This document shows, piece by piece, positions 32,668 through 44,902 of a stretch of DNA of 64,000 bases. The stretch comes from [Phialemoniopsis] sp. UDSM-2020 (taxonomy: Eukaryota; Ascomycota; Sordariomycetes; Thyridiales; Thyridiaceae): contig JAEILZ010000005.1 of the NCBI GenBank assembly GCA_018873225.1, positions 3,472,001-3,536,000 on the forward strand. Reading direction: 5' to 3'. Both the position numbers and the translations under genes were made by a program. How positions within the stretch are numbered: position 1 is the first letter of the stretch; the number at the start of each line of letters is the position of its first letter. The notes below the pieces were generated by a model that was not told the DNA's origin, did no database searches, and was given only the letters and a program-made list of their open reading frames with translations.

Positions 32668-32960
32668 GATGATTGCCGATACGACGCTTTGTGTCTGGAT
32701 TTCAATGCGGGAAACGCTTGACTGAACTGGAATGCGCTCTATATAGATCTACGTCATCATATAGATCTCTTCTATAACGTGGTTGTTACTCACTATGTGA
32801 GATGCGTTACTTATACTAATAAGTGATTGCTTGTGTCTATGCCTAGCAGCCTGAGCTGCGTGGGTCTGCTGCCTGAACCATTTCGAAATGAGTGCAGCAA
32901 GTCACATGAGTGAAAGGTAATCAGTGGCACGAGACATGATCAAGCTGTCCAAATTGCGAT

Positions 32961-33813
32961 CTAATCTTGCGTAGCCCAGATCATCACCCTCTTCCACGCC
33001 GCCTCGCCCGAATGAGGCTGATTGATTTCCGCCATCTTCTTACTCACACCCTCCTCGCTAGGATCAGACAGCTGGGCCTTGAACCCAGACTCGAGAATGG
33101 CCTGATGAATAGGTCCAGTCATCTCAGGGTGGCCCTGGAGCGTGACGGTTTTGTTGGACTCGGACTTGAGAATCTCAAAGTCGCGTGCCAGCGAGATGAA
33201 GCCAGGAGGTGCCTTGTCGACGATTCTCTTGTGAAGCTTGTGTAGTGTCTAGATCGGGCCTTAGTCGCGTTGCCTCAACTTTTGATGACGGGTAAAAACG
33301 TACCAGATTGCTAGAGCCTTTGAAGAAGGCCTGTCCTTCTGGTGTCAGGGAGATCTCCTCGAGCCCAATCTAGAAGGGGATTTTATCAATACACTGGTGC
33401 TAATCCCCAAGTCAGAGTTGACTGGTACGCACAAAGTAACCGCTAGGCCGGGTTTCAACATGCCCACCCAGGGCTCGTGAGATGACCTGATGGCCCCAGC
33501 ACAGACCCAACAGCTTGGGTGCATTAGGCAAAGCCACAGTAACCTGGATCCAGTCCAGAGTGGCCGTAACCCAAGGCTCACATTCGACAATGGTTAGATC
33601 GTAGACGCCGCCGGTCAGGATGACAAGGTCAAACTCCTCTGCGGCCGGAAGCGAGCCGCCATCAATGACGGCGAAGTCCTGGATCCGCGCGCTAGGTTCG
33701 GAGTCCAACACGAGTCTGTGAATGTTGGCGACCATGTCCTTGCCCCATTGCTCCGTCGTCACATAGTTGCGGATGACGGCAACACGCAGAGAAGGTTTCG
33801 GGTCGACAGTCAT
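32961..33813 (-). CDS. Class I glutamine amidotransferase-like protein
   Basis: Exons 33813-33433, 33369-33304 and 33248-32961 give 244 residues. The ATG at 33813 is the first in frame. Triad elements of class I GATases are present: the nucleophile Cys in LLGLCWGHQVISRALGG and the catalytic His in LQGHPEMTGP followed two residues later by the Glu-type position (HPE). LVILTGGVYD is the oxyanion-side loop. Such stand-alone proteins resemble the glutaminase half of GMP synthase, or the gamma-glutamyl peptidases of glutathione-conjugate breakdown; which one applies cannot be decided from sequence. The short middle exon of 22 codons is supported by phase and by homology position (GLEEISLTPEG). Confidence 0.9.
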
Positions 33814-34364
33814 GGTGACGACGATTACAATTGACTGAGTGAGAGACAACAACACGGAATGCTTTGCCGGTTACAGACAACTTGATGTGCAATGAGAGAC
33901 AGCTTACGAAGGGCGCTGTAGTCAAATATGTTGTTGTCTAGGGTTGACCTGGCACGCATCATAATGGCGCACTTTGTCCGACACAACCCCGGGATGGGAC
34001 CGACGCGAGAGGGATCAGTCATCGATTGTCGGCTACAGTCCGAGATCGGCTGATAAGCCAGAGTCCGGCCGGCACCGACAAAGCCGACCCCTTTTGCTAT
34101 CGCGGCTTCTGTCGTTGAGAACACCGAAGGCTTGTGGCATGAAGTTGGACGCTAGTGGGATACAGCACTTGCCACCATGTTGACGTATCTGCACATGCGA
34201 GAACATGATTAGCTCCCTGACCTGGTGCTAAGAATCGTTTCGCTGGCTCTGTCTGGAGCTTGGATCTTAACGAATCTGTGGTCTAATCAAACTATCGCGG
34301 CCGTCTACCTAACCTCCTGGTTAATCACTGGTTCAAGATATCTCCAGCTAGCTTACATCAAGAG
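33814..34364. other. Intergenic upstream of the amidotransferase
   Basis: 0.55 kb; no gene, repeat or RNA seen on either strand. Confidence 0.4.
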
Positions 34365-36012
34365 CTAACTAGACTTCCATGGACCCGTGTCCCGTGAACT
34401 TATGACATCAAAGTAGGCATCAGACAGATGTCCGCCACTCCAGTCGAGGCTCTCGATGCCATCAATACCCTTTTCCAGCGCCTCCTTTTGAATATGCTCC
34501 ACGTACGAGCCAATGCCGCCCTTGCGAAACACCTCAGCGAACGTCTGGATCTGCAGATTGATGCCCTGGATAGCAAAGATTGGTTGCACTTGCCACACGA
34601 TGTTGAAATCGCGGGCCAGGTCTGCACTCAGTGTGGTCAGGCTCCCTTCTTTGAAGCCAGCGGCCTCGCTGAAAGCGTAGTGACCGCCCCAGCCGAAGCC
34701 AAAGAGCCGGTCGGGATGCACCTTCAGCACAGATGTGTGAAACTCTCGGATGTCGGCCATGACGGGGAAGTCCATGCGCGCCCAGGTCACGTCCGTCAGG
34801 GGCACTGCCGCTAGCGCCCTCTCGACGATGGCCTGGACGGTGGGCCGGATGCGGTATTGGCCCAGCGCGGTACGGGGGAGCTCCCAGTCGAAGGTGACAT
34901 CGACGCCGGCCACTTCACGGGAGAGCTGGCGGCGGCGGGTCAACGAGACTGCGGCAGGCTCTACCTTTTTGAGAGAAGCCATGTAGGCGGCGTAGGACTT
35001 TTCATCCGCCTGAGCTTGGACAGCCTCGTCAAAGGTCATCAGGCCTGCCGAACCTATCCAGTCCGCCTTGGCTTGCTTCAGGTCCTGACCCGTCTGAATG
35101 GCCTCAGTAATCGTCTCCTGAAACGGCGGCACCGGGCGGGTCGCACCGAGCACGTACTTGTGGTCTCGCGGGTCGACGACAGAAGTGATGTACTCGGCAT
35201 GGTCCAGATCACAGCGTGCCAGCAGCAGCGTGTCGGCGCCGAGGACGTCCAGTTGCAGCCTGGCTGCCTTGAGACGGTCGAGGTATTCGCAAGTCGGGAC
35301 AACTGTTCTGCCCTCGCCCGTGGTCCACTTCTTGAGGCTGAGCGCCAGGTCGTCGAGGTGGAACATGGCGACGCCGGCTTCGACAAAGGCCGAGGTCAGC
35401 TTGACGATAGTCGGGATACCTCCAAAGCCCATGTCGCCGTCCGCGACGATGGGGGCCAGGTAGTCGGTGTGCTTGAGCTGAGCGCGTTGGTCCAGGCTGT
35501 GTTTCATCCGGAACTGGTACTGGCGCTGGTCTTGCCAGAGTTGAGCGTTGAGGACCTTGGAGACGCTCTTGGGAACGGTGTCCCAGGGCTAAAAACCAAG
35601 TTTCTCGTGTCAGAGTTGCATTCGTATGTAGTCATTCAGATTCTGGGGGGACACTTACATAGTCTGCATGATCAATGCCAGGATACTGCGCTTGGTTCAT
35701 GCCCGCGATGCCTCCCGACACGTAGACAGTCGACAGGGACCTAGCCATCGCGACTGCTTGCAATGGGTCGGTAGTACCAAATGTCAGATCGACTGTCTTG
35801 TCTGCGCGGTGTTTGTTGAGGAGCGACCAGAGCTTCCTGGCTTGCTGAGAAGAAATAAAGTCATGCTGAATGGTAGGGCGCATGGCTGCCACCTTTGCAG
35901 CCGTGTAGGGGCGAGTGAGGTGAGCTTGGCGGGGTGATCGCCACCATTCTTTTATCTTTGATACTGTCTCGTCGAAATGATCCTGCTCCTTCTGAAGCTC
36001 GGCGGAATCCAT
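34365..36012 (-). CDS. Isocitrate lyase-family protein lacking the KKCGH catalytic motif
   Basis: Exons 36012-35659 and 35588-34365 give 525 residues, close to isocitrate and methylisocitrate lyases (~540). The N-terminus (WWRSPRQAHLTRPYTA), TVYVSGGIAGMNQ, PIVADGDMGFGG and RDHKYVLGATRPVPPF align well with that family. At the active-site loop, where the family has KKCGHMAGK, this protein reads KKWTTGEGR, so the proton-donating Cys and the His are missing. The following LVP-like segment (TVVPTCEYLDRL) and LLLARCDLDHAEYITSVVD are conserved. C-terminal LFGFGWGGHYAFSEAAGF and VWQVQPIFAIQGINLQIQ keep the ICL fold. It probably retains a TIM barrel but either acts on another substrate or is catalytically dead. 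No PTS1 is visible (ends KSS). Confidence 0.9.
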
Positions 36013-36355
36013 GATGGCTGTGGGGGTCTTGAAAAATGAGTTTGACTGGGTGTTTGCGCTTGGTGACGATAAGGCGAGGCAGAGAGAATATAATTCTGCG
36101 ATGTGAGGATGCGACGAATGACACTGAATGAGGATCAAGCATACGATCTACTGGCCTCTCAGCACAGGTCGGAGGATCTTGCAGCATGAGTGGAGGCAGT
36201 CGGGGTGGAACCGTTCGGAGCGGCGAATGTCCGCCGTCGTGATGCCGCTCATGTCGGAGACCGAACGCCATCCCGCAAGTCCACGTTTTCAATCGGCACT
36301 GATCAGGTTTATCTTCTAAGCCTATTAATCTTTACCTGTCTCACAAGTACAAATC
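36013..36355. other. Intergenic upstream of the ICL-like gene
   Basis: 343 bp between the start of the lyase-like gene and the stop of the next minus-strand gene. Nothing further seen. Confidence 0.4.
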
Positions 36356-38591
36356 CTACATCTCGAAGGAAAAGAGATCCCCTCCGTACGCAGCATGGCC
36401 CAATTCAAAGATGCCCATCGAGTCAAGCCCAATAGCAGTCATGAACGCGTCGCTGTTCTCCGGTTCAGCAGCTGAAGGCCAGCCGATAATGGCCTCGATC
36501 ACAGCCAGAACGCTTTTGTGGGTTCTCAATCCTCTCAGCGACTCGAGAAGACTCTCCATCTTGGGGACTTCTTCCTGCGGAAACCTCCAAACCTCCAAGC
36601 CCACTTCACCGCGCGGGGTGTGTGCGGCGAGAGTGGTGAAAGCCTCATGAAACACGGCGGCAACAGGCCAACGATTCGCAAAAGTCAAGAGCGTCTCGGC
36701 ACAGTCCGCGACTGCACTCTCAACGGAAGTGTATGCCGGTGTCCGCAGACTAGACGGTGTCGCCCAGAAGCAATACAGCAGCAGGATGCCAACCCTGAAC
36801 TGGTAGACCAGCTGATGAACATACGTCAGCACCCGACCTGTCTCAAACACTGTTCCCAGACTAAGCAATCCACTTACAGCATTCCAATTCCGAAGAATGA
36901 TGCCCTTGTTCGAGACCTGCGTCATCCGGAACTTGCGACAAGCATCGCTGGACGCTGCCAGCAGAGCATAGAGGTCTTCGACGACCATCGACGACGGATC
37001 GGATCCGTGAAGCAAGCAGATTGTGTAATCATATACTTTTTGCGTGTAGTTCTTGCCCAAGGGTGCATATGCACCTTCTTCATCTTCAACCTGGAGTGAT
37101 TCCCTCCAGTCCTCTACGTCTTGGACAATCTCCGCTTTCCACTTATCCTTGGCCTCTCGATCGAGCCCCCACTGCTCGGCTGCACTATGAAACAGTCTTA
37201 CCTTGTGCTGAATTCTCCGTATCTGATGGAATGGACGTAGCTGAGTCGAACCGTGGGTGGCGGAGACAGACAGTCGGTCGCTGCAAGTCAGTAGCTAGAG
37301 CCGCCATGGTAAGCACTCCTCTTAGCACGAAGACGGATCTGAGCACTCACCTTATCCTCCAACAACGCTGAAGGGTCCTCCATCCGCTGATCCCAGCCGC
37401 ATGCCACTATCTCGTTGACTTGGTGACAGGCCAGGGCTATCTGCCTGATTTGCTCGTCGGAATCGTTTGTATCTTCAGCTGTCCGAAGCTGCATCGTAGA
37501 AGTATCATTCGAGGGATGTGATTGTGTCCCAGTTCTCTGGTCTAGGAGCAGTGTGCATTCGGTCAATGCCGGTGCAACAGCCTCATGAATCAATTCCGGT
37601 CGTGGTCCGTATATCGCGTGGAGGAGTTTGAGGAGGCAGACCTGGGAGCGGATCACTGATGTCTGCTGCATAGCACCCGCGTAGAATCTGCTCTGAGCGT
37701 CCGTAGTAAGGGAGCTTGCTTCTCTCAGATGGGGGCAGTCTTGGGCAAAGGAACTACACATGAAAGCCCCGATGGCACAGAGCATGCGCAGAACGAAGCC
37801 TTTGTGGTATCCCTCGAGCGACTGACCCCGAGAACACGTTCTCATCCACATCCGGATGGTGGGTTCATAGAGAAAAGGGTACATCTTGTGGACATGAGCG
37901 AGATAGATGTTGGCATACATCTCTATTCCCCATGTTATGCCCAGTGTGGCATCAACTGGCTGCCGAAATCTTGACACGGTTTCCGGCAGGGGGTCCATCG
38001 ACTCTGATACCTCTGTAGTTGTTGACTCGATAGTACTAAAATGGTTGTGAGCAGGAGTCGTCAAGAGCAGGCAGGATAGTGCATAACCTACTGTGACGTC
38101 GACCACGTTCGATTTGTCTCTTCTGAAGGGCCCGACACCAGCCGGACCTCGCCACACGCGCTGTCTGGTTGTTCAAGCGATACAGTGTCCGAGTACTGAC
38201 CATCCCAGGTCATGGTCAACTCTGGCAGCTGTGAAACACCACCATTTTCAACGCTTGGGGGTGTTGGCGGAATACCAGCGCTGGCAAGCCATGATGGTCC
38301 ATCCTGCTGAGAGCGGTCCGTAGCTGGCGTTGCACTCGGGCCCGGCTCACCGATGCGAACCTTGGCCTTGGCCTCCAGGTTCTGGTAATCTGAGAGAGGA
38401 ACGGTGATGTACTCGCCAGTTGGCCCGTGCGATCGAAGTTGGCGGCACTCGACGCCGGCCCGGCTGCACTGTCCACATGTAGGCACTGCGTGGTCGCACT
38501 TCTTCTTTGTGCGACGACAGCGGATGCATGCTATGCGCCTTGGTGGTTTAAACGCGGCGTCGGACATTGCTTGCTGACGGTTGGCAAGCAT
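36356..38591 (-). CDS. Zn2Cys6 transcription factor
   Basis: Exons 38591-38092, 38035-37351 and 37294-36356 give 707 residues; ATG 38591 is the first in frame. The zinc cluster is near residue 20 (ACIRCRRTKKKC, CGQCSRAGVEC; CX2CX6CX6CX2CX6C), followed by a linker with DYQNLEAK. A Pro/Ser-rich segment leads to the regulatory region (MYANIYLAHVHKMYPFLY, LRMLCAIGAFM, IALACHQVNEIVA, LRPFHQIRRIQHKV). The last intron acceptor (37295) was chosen because it alone joins to this conserved helix frame. It is nuclear; DNA target likely a CGG pair. The divergent neighbour 690 bp away is a Dal5-type transporter, a possible target. Confidence 0.88.
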
Positions 38592-39281
38592 GGTTTCCGG
38601 AGAGCCACAGGGAGTCAAACCAGACTGACTGGATATTCTGAGGAACAAGAGGAGGCAATTGCATGTCTCCGGGTCTCGTGGTCTGGATCTCGAAAGTTGA
38701 GCCGATCCGGAGTTGGCACCACGATTGTCACGAGGGGTGGAGAGTGATGGGGGCTGGATGCGGGGAAACTAGCAACCAGGCGATAAGGCTAGGCTGACTG
38801 TGTAAACGAGTCTGGATTTCACAGCAGGACGAGGACTCCACCGGAGCGTCCGGTACTCAAGCGTTCAGTACCCGAAGAATGCTTATCAGACCTTGACTCC
38901 ATTAGGACAATACTCATATTGCCACCGCAGAGGATGAAATCGTTCACACTCTGGCTCTTGGGTCCTTATCGTGGTACCTTGTGCAATCCTGGGCAAGCCC
39001 CCAGATGGATTTCGAGCTAACCCTAGTGAACCCCGCATGCTAGCGCAGAGTTATGAGATGGTGCCGGACTTTGTCCGACAACCTGGATGAGTGTGTGGTT
39101 CGGACGAGGTGCGCTCGCGTCTTCGCACGTCGAGACTCGGTCAAGGATGTCCTGCAATTCGACCAAGGTGTTGATAACCTGGCTTGTAAATCGTACAAAA
39201 GATGGGTCTAAGACGCTTCCAAGTCGAAGCGACACATCCACCGACGAGCTGATAAGTTGAGTTAACAAAGACGTTTCTACA
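38592..39281. promoter_or_regulatory. Divergent promoter, Zn2Cys6 regulator / Dal5-type transporter
   Basis: 690 bp between divergent starts. A regulator facing a transporter is a common fungal local-control layout. I see no strong repeated motif in it. Confidence 0.35.
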
Positions 39282-40933
39282 ATGGCTGAATCCAAAGACC
39301 ACGGCGCTGTCGCCTCTCCCGACCATGAACTAGGTCAGATCATCGACACCGAAGACAGGAACCTCGATGTTGCCGCCGGTTTTGCCAGTTATCTTGGTGA
39401 AGAGGGTTACTCCGCAAAAGAAGAGCGAAGTCTGCGCTGGAAGATCGATTTCCGCCTCATCCCCATCCTGTGGCTAAACATATGTTTTGGTGCGATGGAT
39501 AAGGTGTCTTCATCGACGGCTGCTCTCTACGGTCTGAGGGAGGATACACAACTCACTGGTGACAGATACTCTTGGGTTGGGTCCGTATTCTATGTGAGGC
39601 TGAACCATTTCTGCCACTGTCTTCACGGCATGAGCTAACCATCAGCGACGTCAGTTTGGATATTTGTTCTGGTGCCTACCGGCAGCCCAGATGCTCCAGC
39701 GTCTACCGATAGCCAAGACCATGTGTGGTGCTCAGATCGTATGGGGCCTTATCCTGATTGGAACCGGATTTGCCAACAACTTCCCAACGATGATCGCACT
39801 CCGCATTCTGCTGGGAGCCCTGGAAGCACCGATTGTGCCTGGAAATTTTCTCATCTTGGGCATGTGGTACACCCGCCGAGAACAGCCCCCAAGGACAGCC
39901 CTGATGTACAATGGTAAGGAACAACCTCATGAGTCTCAACCGTGCGCTTGTCAATACTGACCGCAGTATAACAGGCATGTCTGTGATATTCAGTGGCCCC
40001 ATTGGCTACGGCATAGGCTTCATGTCCGACAAACACCTTGCCTGGAGGACGATGTTCTTTGTCACAGGTGCTATCACGGTGGTTTGGGCAGTCGTCGTGG
40101 GACTCTTTCTCCCAGACAGCCTGGTCAGGGCCAAATTTGTTTCGGAGCGTGAGAAAGCTATTGTTGTCGACCGGCTTCGAGCTGATCAAACCGGGATTGA
40201 AAACAAGACTTTCAAGAGGGACCAGGTGGTGGAAACACTGAAGGATCCAAAAACTTGGCTCATGATCCTATTCAACCTCTGGGTTTCGATCCCCAACGGT
40301 GGTCTCACAAACTTCATGCCCCTCATCATCAATGGGCTTGGGTTCTCAGCGCGCGAGTCCTGTCTATTGACGATCCCAGCCGGCGTCATGCAGACAGTGA
40401 GCAGTTTTGCGTGCAACTACGGCATCTGGTACCTCGGCAAGAAGTTCCCCAAGAAGAATTTTCGCGGGATTATTACCATCGTCGGCCTGCTTGTCGGGAT
40501 GATTAGCTCAATCTTTCTTTACACCCTGCCACCAAACGCCTACTATCGCCGTCTAGTCTCCGTGTGGTTCGGCTTCTTCTATTTAGGCCCGTATGTTGTC
40601 TCCCTGGGACTCAACACCGCCAACACGGCCGGTCACACGAAAAAGGTGACAACCAACTCCCTCATCTTCATTGCGTATTGTGCAAGCAACATCATTGGAC
40701 CGCAATTCTTCAAGGCAAACCAAGCGCCTCTCTACCCTCTCGGCATAGCGTCCATCCTTGGCTCTTACGTGTTGGCTATCGGCACCATGGCTCTCTACAT
40801 GACCTACTGCGCTTATGAGAACAAACGCAGAGAGCGGGTTGACGCGGCTGCCAGTGGCGCGGCGCACCATGCTGATACCGATTTCCGCGACCTTACCGAC
40901 AGACAGAATGTGCACTTCAGATATGTATGGTAG
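39282..40933 (+). CDS. MFS transporter, anion:cation symporter (Dal5) family
   Basis: Exons 39282-39593, 39655-39913 and 39975-40933 give 509 residues. FGAMDKVSSSTAALYGLRED (helix 1 and the loop to helix 2), SWVGSVFYFGYLFWCLPAA, GMWYTRREQPPRTALMYNG and SIPNGGLTNFMPLIINGLGF are the diagnostic stretches of the Dal5/allantoate group. NTANTAGHTKKVTTNSLIFIAYC and the end NVHFRYVW match too. The third exon acceptor (39974) was preferred over 39966 because only it keeps the phase. It should import an ureide, peptide-like or organic-anion substrate. It lies opposite a Zn2Cys6 regulator gene and converges on a SnoaL-like gene. Confidence 0.92.
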
Positions 40934-41506
40934 ACGTGGTCGAGTAGCTAGGCCGACCTGACGCTGAGGTAGTTCAGCTATGTGCGCTGATTCAGGACTT
41001 GTAAGCAACCGAGTTTGTCTAAATATGTTCTATATGAGAAATGTAACAACCCTTGCTTTCAAAACCTGCCTCGGTAACAGTAACGAGAGTCTTAATCCTG
41101 ACACACAAGTCTCTCCTATATGTATCTCTCCTAATATAATGTAGTCTATGAATACAGTAAATGCCTAACTCCCTTGCCGACTGAGAAAATTTAGTCTTTG
41201 CATTTTAACGATGTCATGATATCGCTCTTTTTCTTTCAAATTGAATGCATATACAAAGAGAAGGTCCAGGTTACTAACTGGGCATGAATCTCAAAGCATT
41301 GATGGCTGATGAACATGCAGAATTCTGCGAAATCAGTGAGACACAACAGCGATCGTTAGTATTTTGCAGTGGCGTATAGGTCAGGTAGTGTCATTAACTT
41401 ATTCGTTCTGATGCTATCTATACTAGAACTTGTAATAAAAGCGCAGAGAGAACATACTTTGCGTAATTGTATTTCTTCCTCGAGCCAACCGAGACCCTAC
41501 TTTCGA
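40934..41506. other. Intergenic, converging 3' ends
   Basis: AT-rich 3' flanks of a transporter and the SnoaL-like gene. No gene or RNA seen. Confidence 0.45.
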
Positions 41507-42068
41507 TCAAAGTGAATCTAGGTTCTTAGGTGAGATGACATTCCCCTGTTTGATGAGAAGTGGAAACTTACAAAGTGCACAACATACTCCTTGACTTTCA
41601 ACGCGCCGTCCTCCCTCACGTACTTGAGGCGGGAAGCCCATTTGCCACCGCCCTTGGTACCATTTTTGAACGAGTAGTAGCTGGTACCGTCAATCATCAC
41701 CTCCAGAGCGTTCTCACCCATCCCAAAAGGAAACACCTTGTGAACTTCATGAACCCTACTCTCAACACCTTCCCAAGACTTTTCGTAGAAAGCCTTCAAG
41801 GCTAATCATGTACGATCCTTAGTATACTAGTGGCGCATTGAGAAACATGATCTCACTGGCAGAAGCAGTGCAGAGGATACTCACCTTCCTTTCCGGTGAT
41901 GAACCCCGTGGTTTTCCAAAGGACGGGCTCTCGTGCAAACAATGCAACCCACTTGTCGGCGGCTTCGGCAGTGTTAATGTCTGCCAGCTCATACATGTCC
42001 CCTAAGTTCTGCTGAATCTCAGGCAGAAGGAGGTCCTTGTCGAAGCTGAAGTTACGCTGAACACCCAT
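41507..42068 (-). CDS. SnoaL/NTF2-like protein
   Basis: Exons 42068-41885, 41801-41572 and 41524-41507 give 143 residues; the last exon codes only NLDSL plus stop. The alpha+beta-barrel NTF2-like pattern shows as an N-terminal helix pair (MYELADINTAEAADKWVALF), then TTGFITGKEALKAFYEKSWEGVESRVHEVHKVFPFG, LEVMIDGTSYYSFKNG and LKVKEYVVHF. Members are small cyclases, dehydratases, isomerases or plain ligand-binding proteins. Catalytic residues are not recognisable enough to choose. It lies between two Dal5-type transporter genes, suggesting a shared uptake-and-conversion function, by inference. Confidence 0.85.
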
Positions 42069-42703
42069 TGTGGCAAATAGACTAGTCGATTGGGGAGGGG
42101 AGCGCGGATATGGCTTATCGTACGTAGCTCAAACTTTCACGACCTAGGCAAGGATGCAAGCTAGGAACCTTCATATACCTATCCCACAGCTATCGGAGCA
42201 TGGCTCGGTCGGACAGCAATGGACAGTGGAGAGAACGATAAGGACTCGAGTGTTCGGAGTTGGTCCGGCACTTAGTCCCGGTAGCTGGGACGGCGATAGC
42301 GTATCATTATCATTGCGGGTTTTGCGGGGGCTCACATTTAAATCTGGACCGTCGGAATTTCGAGTCAGAACACCCCATTAGCGTTGCGTATCTCTCAAAA
42401 TCTTACCTAAACGGGAAATCTGGGGAAATCTGGTGGTGTGCGGGGAACACCGGACATTGTCCGTCCAGACGCAACTTGATAGCCGCACAAAGACCGCACA
42501 TCAACGACGCTCAATTTGGTCCATCCAGAATGATCTGTAGATGATACCTCAGAACGACCAGCTAAGGCATCCCTGGGAGTCTGAACATGTATAAGATTCG
42601 GGAGGAGGATGCCCAGTAGCATGCCATTGATCCATGTGACATTCTCGAGAAGCTATCAATTTTATCATTATTCATATCTGGTCCTTGGCAGATTGCATAC
42701 ATC
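42069..42703. promoter_or_regulatory. Divergent promoter, SnoaL-like gene / Dal5-type transporter
   Basis: 635 bp between two divergent starts. No gene is visible inside; no repeated element stands out. Confidence 0.35.
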
Positions 42704-44601
42704 ATGACCAAACCTGGAAGAATCGAGACTACAGCATCGGATGCTAACGATGGGGCTGGCATGTCAACCAAGGAGATACCAGCCGAGCACTATGACAACC
42801 CTGCCGAAGACTTTCTGAGGACACATCAGGGAGCATGGGGCGACTTTAGTTCCAAGGAAGCCAGACGCGTCCTTTGGAAGATTGATCTTCGCCTCGTCCC
42901 TCTCATGATGATCACGACGATTCTTGCTGCTGTCGATGTAGGTTGCTCCCAGTGATGCTTGTGCAGACTTATGATAGCCTTGTGTGATATTGACCTGAAA
43001 CAGAAAATCATCATTTCCAACGCTGCGCTGTATGGCATGACCACGGACACCAATATGGTAGGGCAGGAATACAGCTGGGGTATGGAGATTGCCTTGTCAC
43101 CATCTCGTGAGCAACTTCATGGGTTCAGACTGACAGCGCACCAGTGGGGTCTATCTTCTACTTCGGCTACCTGATTGCAACTTACCCGGCCAGTCTTTTG
43201 TTCCAGAAGCTCCCGGTCGGGAAGACTCTTGCCGTCGCCTGCTTTGGATGGGGCGCACTCGTCATGCTCATCGCTCCAGCAAAGAATGCCGCAACAATCA
43301 TGGCTCTGAGGTTCTTCATGGGCGTATTTGAGGCGTTCCTGTTTCCAGGCGTTACCATTCTGAATACCATGTGGTACACTAGGGACGAACAGCCAGTCCG
43401 CGCAGCGCTCACCTTCTCGGCTCTCTCTTCTGTACGCTACCCGATGAAGACAAATGGATGGAAAAGTTTACAGAACTAACATCTTCAAGCTGATTGCCGG
43501 CATCATATCGTATGGTATAGGGCACAGTACCACAGCGATAGCACCCTGGCGACTACTCTTTCTCGTCATGGGTTCTGTCACTGTTGTCTGGGGCTTGATA
43601 CTCTTCCTTTTCCTGCCTGACTCTCCCCTGAACGAGAGGTTCCTGAAGGGCAAGGATAGGTACATTGCTTTGAGTCGCATCAAGGGAAACATGACTGGTG
43701 TTGAAAATAGGGTGGGTCTTTACCCCGACCAACTCACCTAAGCAATTCCTCGAATGAACCCGTGCTGACCGAGAGTGCAGGAATTCAAATGGTACCAGGT
43801 GAAAGAGGCCCTGACTGACTACAAAACATATGCTCTGTTCTTCTTCTTCCTCAGCATGAACGTCCCTACCGGAGGCTTAGTCACGTTTGCTGCGCAGATT
43901 GTAAATGGTCTGGGCTATTCCCGCTTGCAGACGACGCTCCTCGGCATGCCAACCGGCGTTCTTCAGACATTTGCCGGGCTCCTTGTTGCCACTCCGCAGA
44001 GATGGCTCAATAACATGCGATGCTTGAGCGCAGCCTTGTGTTGCTTGGTGCCGCTGACCTGCTCGCTCCTCATGCGATGTATGTCCACCTCCAGTCCTCA
44101 TTGCTAGCGTGTTGGCACTGGCTAATAAACTAGACCTCAATGACGAGAACAAATCAGGACGGCTCACGGCGTATTACTTCTTCTACTTCTTCTGGGGTCC
44201 ATATGGAACTGGTATGCTTGCCCACAATTTATCCTTACTCAATACATCAAGCTGCTAAAGATCCACGTTTGCCAGTTCTCTCGCTGCCCATGGCAAATGT
44301 AGCAGGCCACACCAAGAAGCTGACGGTCAACGCCATCATCTTCATGGCATATTGCACGGCAAGCATCGTTGGCCCTCAGGTCTTTCTTGCGAGCGAGGCT
44401 CCACACTATCCGACTGGATACAACAGCATCATGGGCTTCGAGCTGGCTGCTATTGCATGTCTGGCGGTCTATGGATTTGGATGCTGGACAGAGAACAAGC
44501 GGAGAGATCGCTTAGAGGGAGCCATGGTCCATCCTAGTCTCGAAGACCAGCTTGACGATCGGACTGACAAGGAGAAACCTGGCTTCAGATACGTCTTCTA
44601 A
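42704..44601 (+). CDS. MFS transporter, anion:cation symporter (Dal5) family, 7 exons
   Basis: Exons 42704-42937, 43004-43079, 43145-43431, 43490-43711, 43781-44078, 44134-44211 and 44276-44601 give 506 residues; all phases fit. Family marks are IDLRLVPLMMITTILAAVDK, SWVGSIFYFGYLIATYPAS, TMWYTRDEQPVRAAL, NVPTGGLVTFAAQIVNGLGY and MANVAGHTKKLTVNAIIFMAYC, ending GFRYVF. It is a paralog of the 39.3-kb transporter, but has six introns against two, so the two are not a recent tandem duplicate. The SnoaL-like gene lies upstream on the other strand. Confidence 0.92.
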
Positions 44602-44902
44602 TTGCTGAGTGTGGAAGGGCCAACGGGTCTGAATTCGGTACATCAAGGGTGAAAACAGCCAACAGCATGCCCTATGGCGTTGTGAGGACTGAATCAATCC
44701 GTTGGGGTATTTCTCAAAGCTGTATAACGGGTTTGTATCGAGAAAAGAAGATAGCTAGGGTAGTCGGTTCACGGATAGAAATCCTGCCTCCTAAGTACAG
44801 CATACGTCCTCTCATTGCGTATGCAACTAAAGCTGTGACAGATGGTACGACTGCAGACTAGATAACTGGCCAGCGCTCGGAGAAAGGGACCTATGCAGCT
44901 CG
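44602..44902. other. Intergenic, converging 3' ends
   Basis: 301 bp between a transporter stop and the stop of the GH55 fusion gene; nothing seen. Confidence 0.4.

Noticed and set aside
36857..36896. Possible 40-nt intron (GTAAGTGGA to GAGACAG, minus strand) in the Zn2Cys6 gene
   Set aside because: Too short for typical fungal introns and would break the frame; reading through keeps the frame open.
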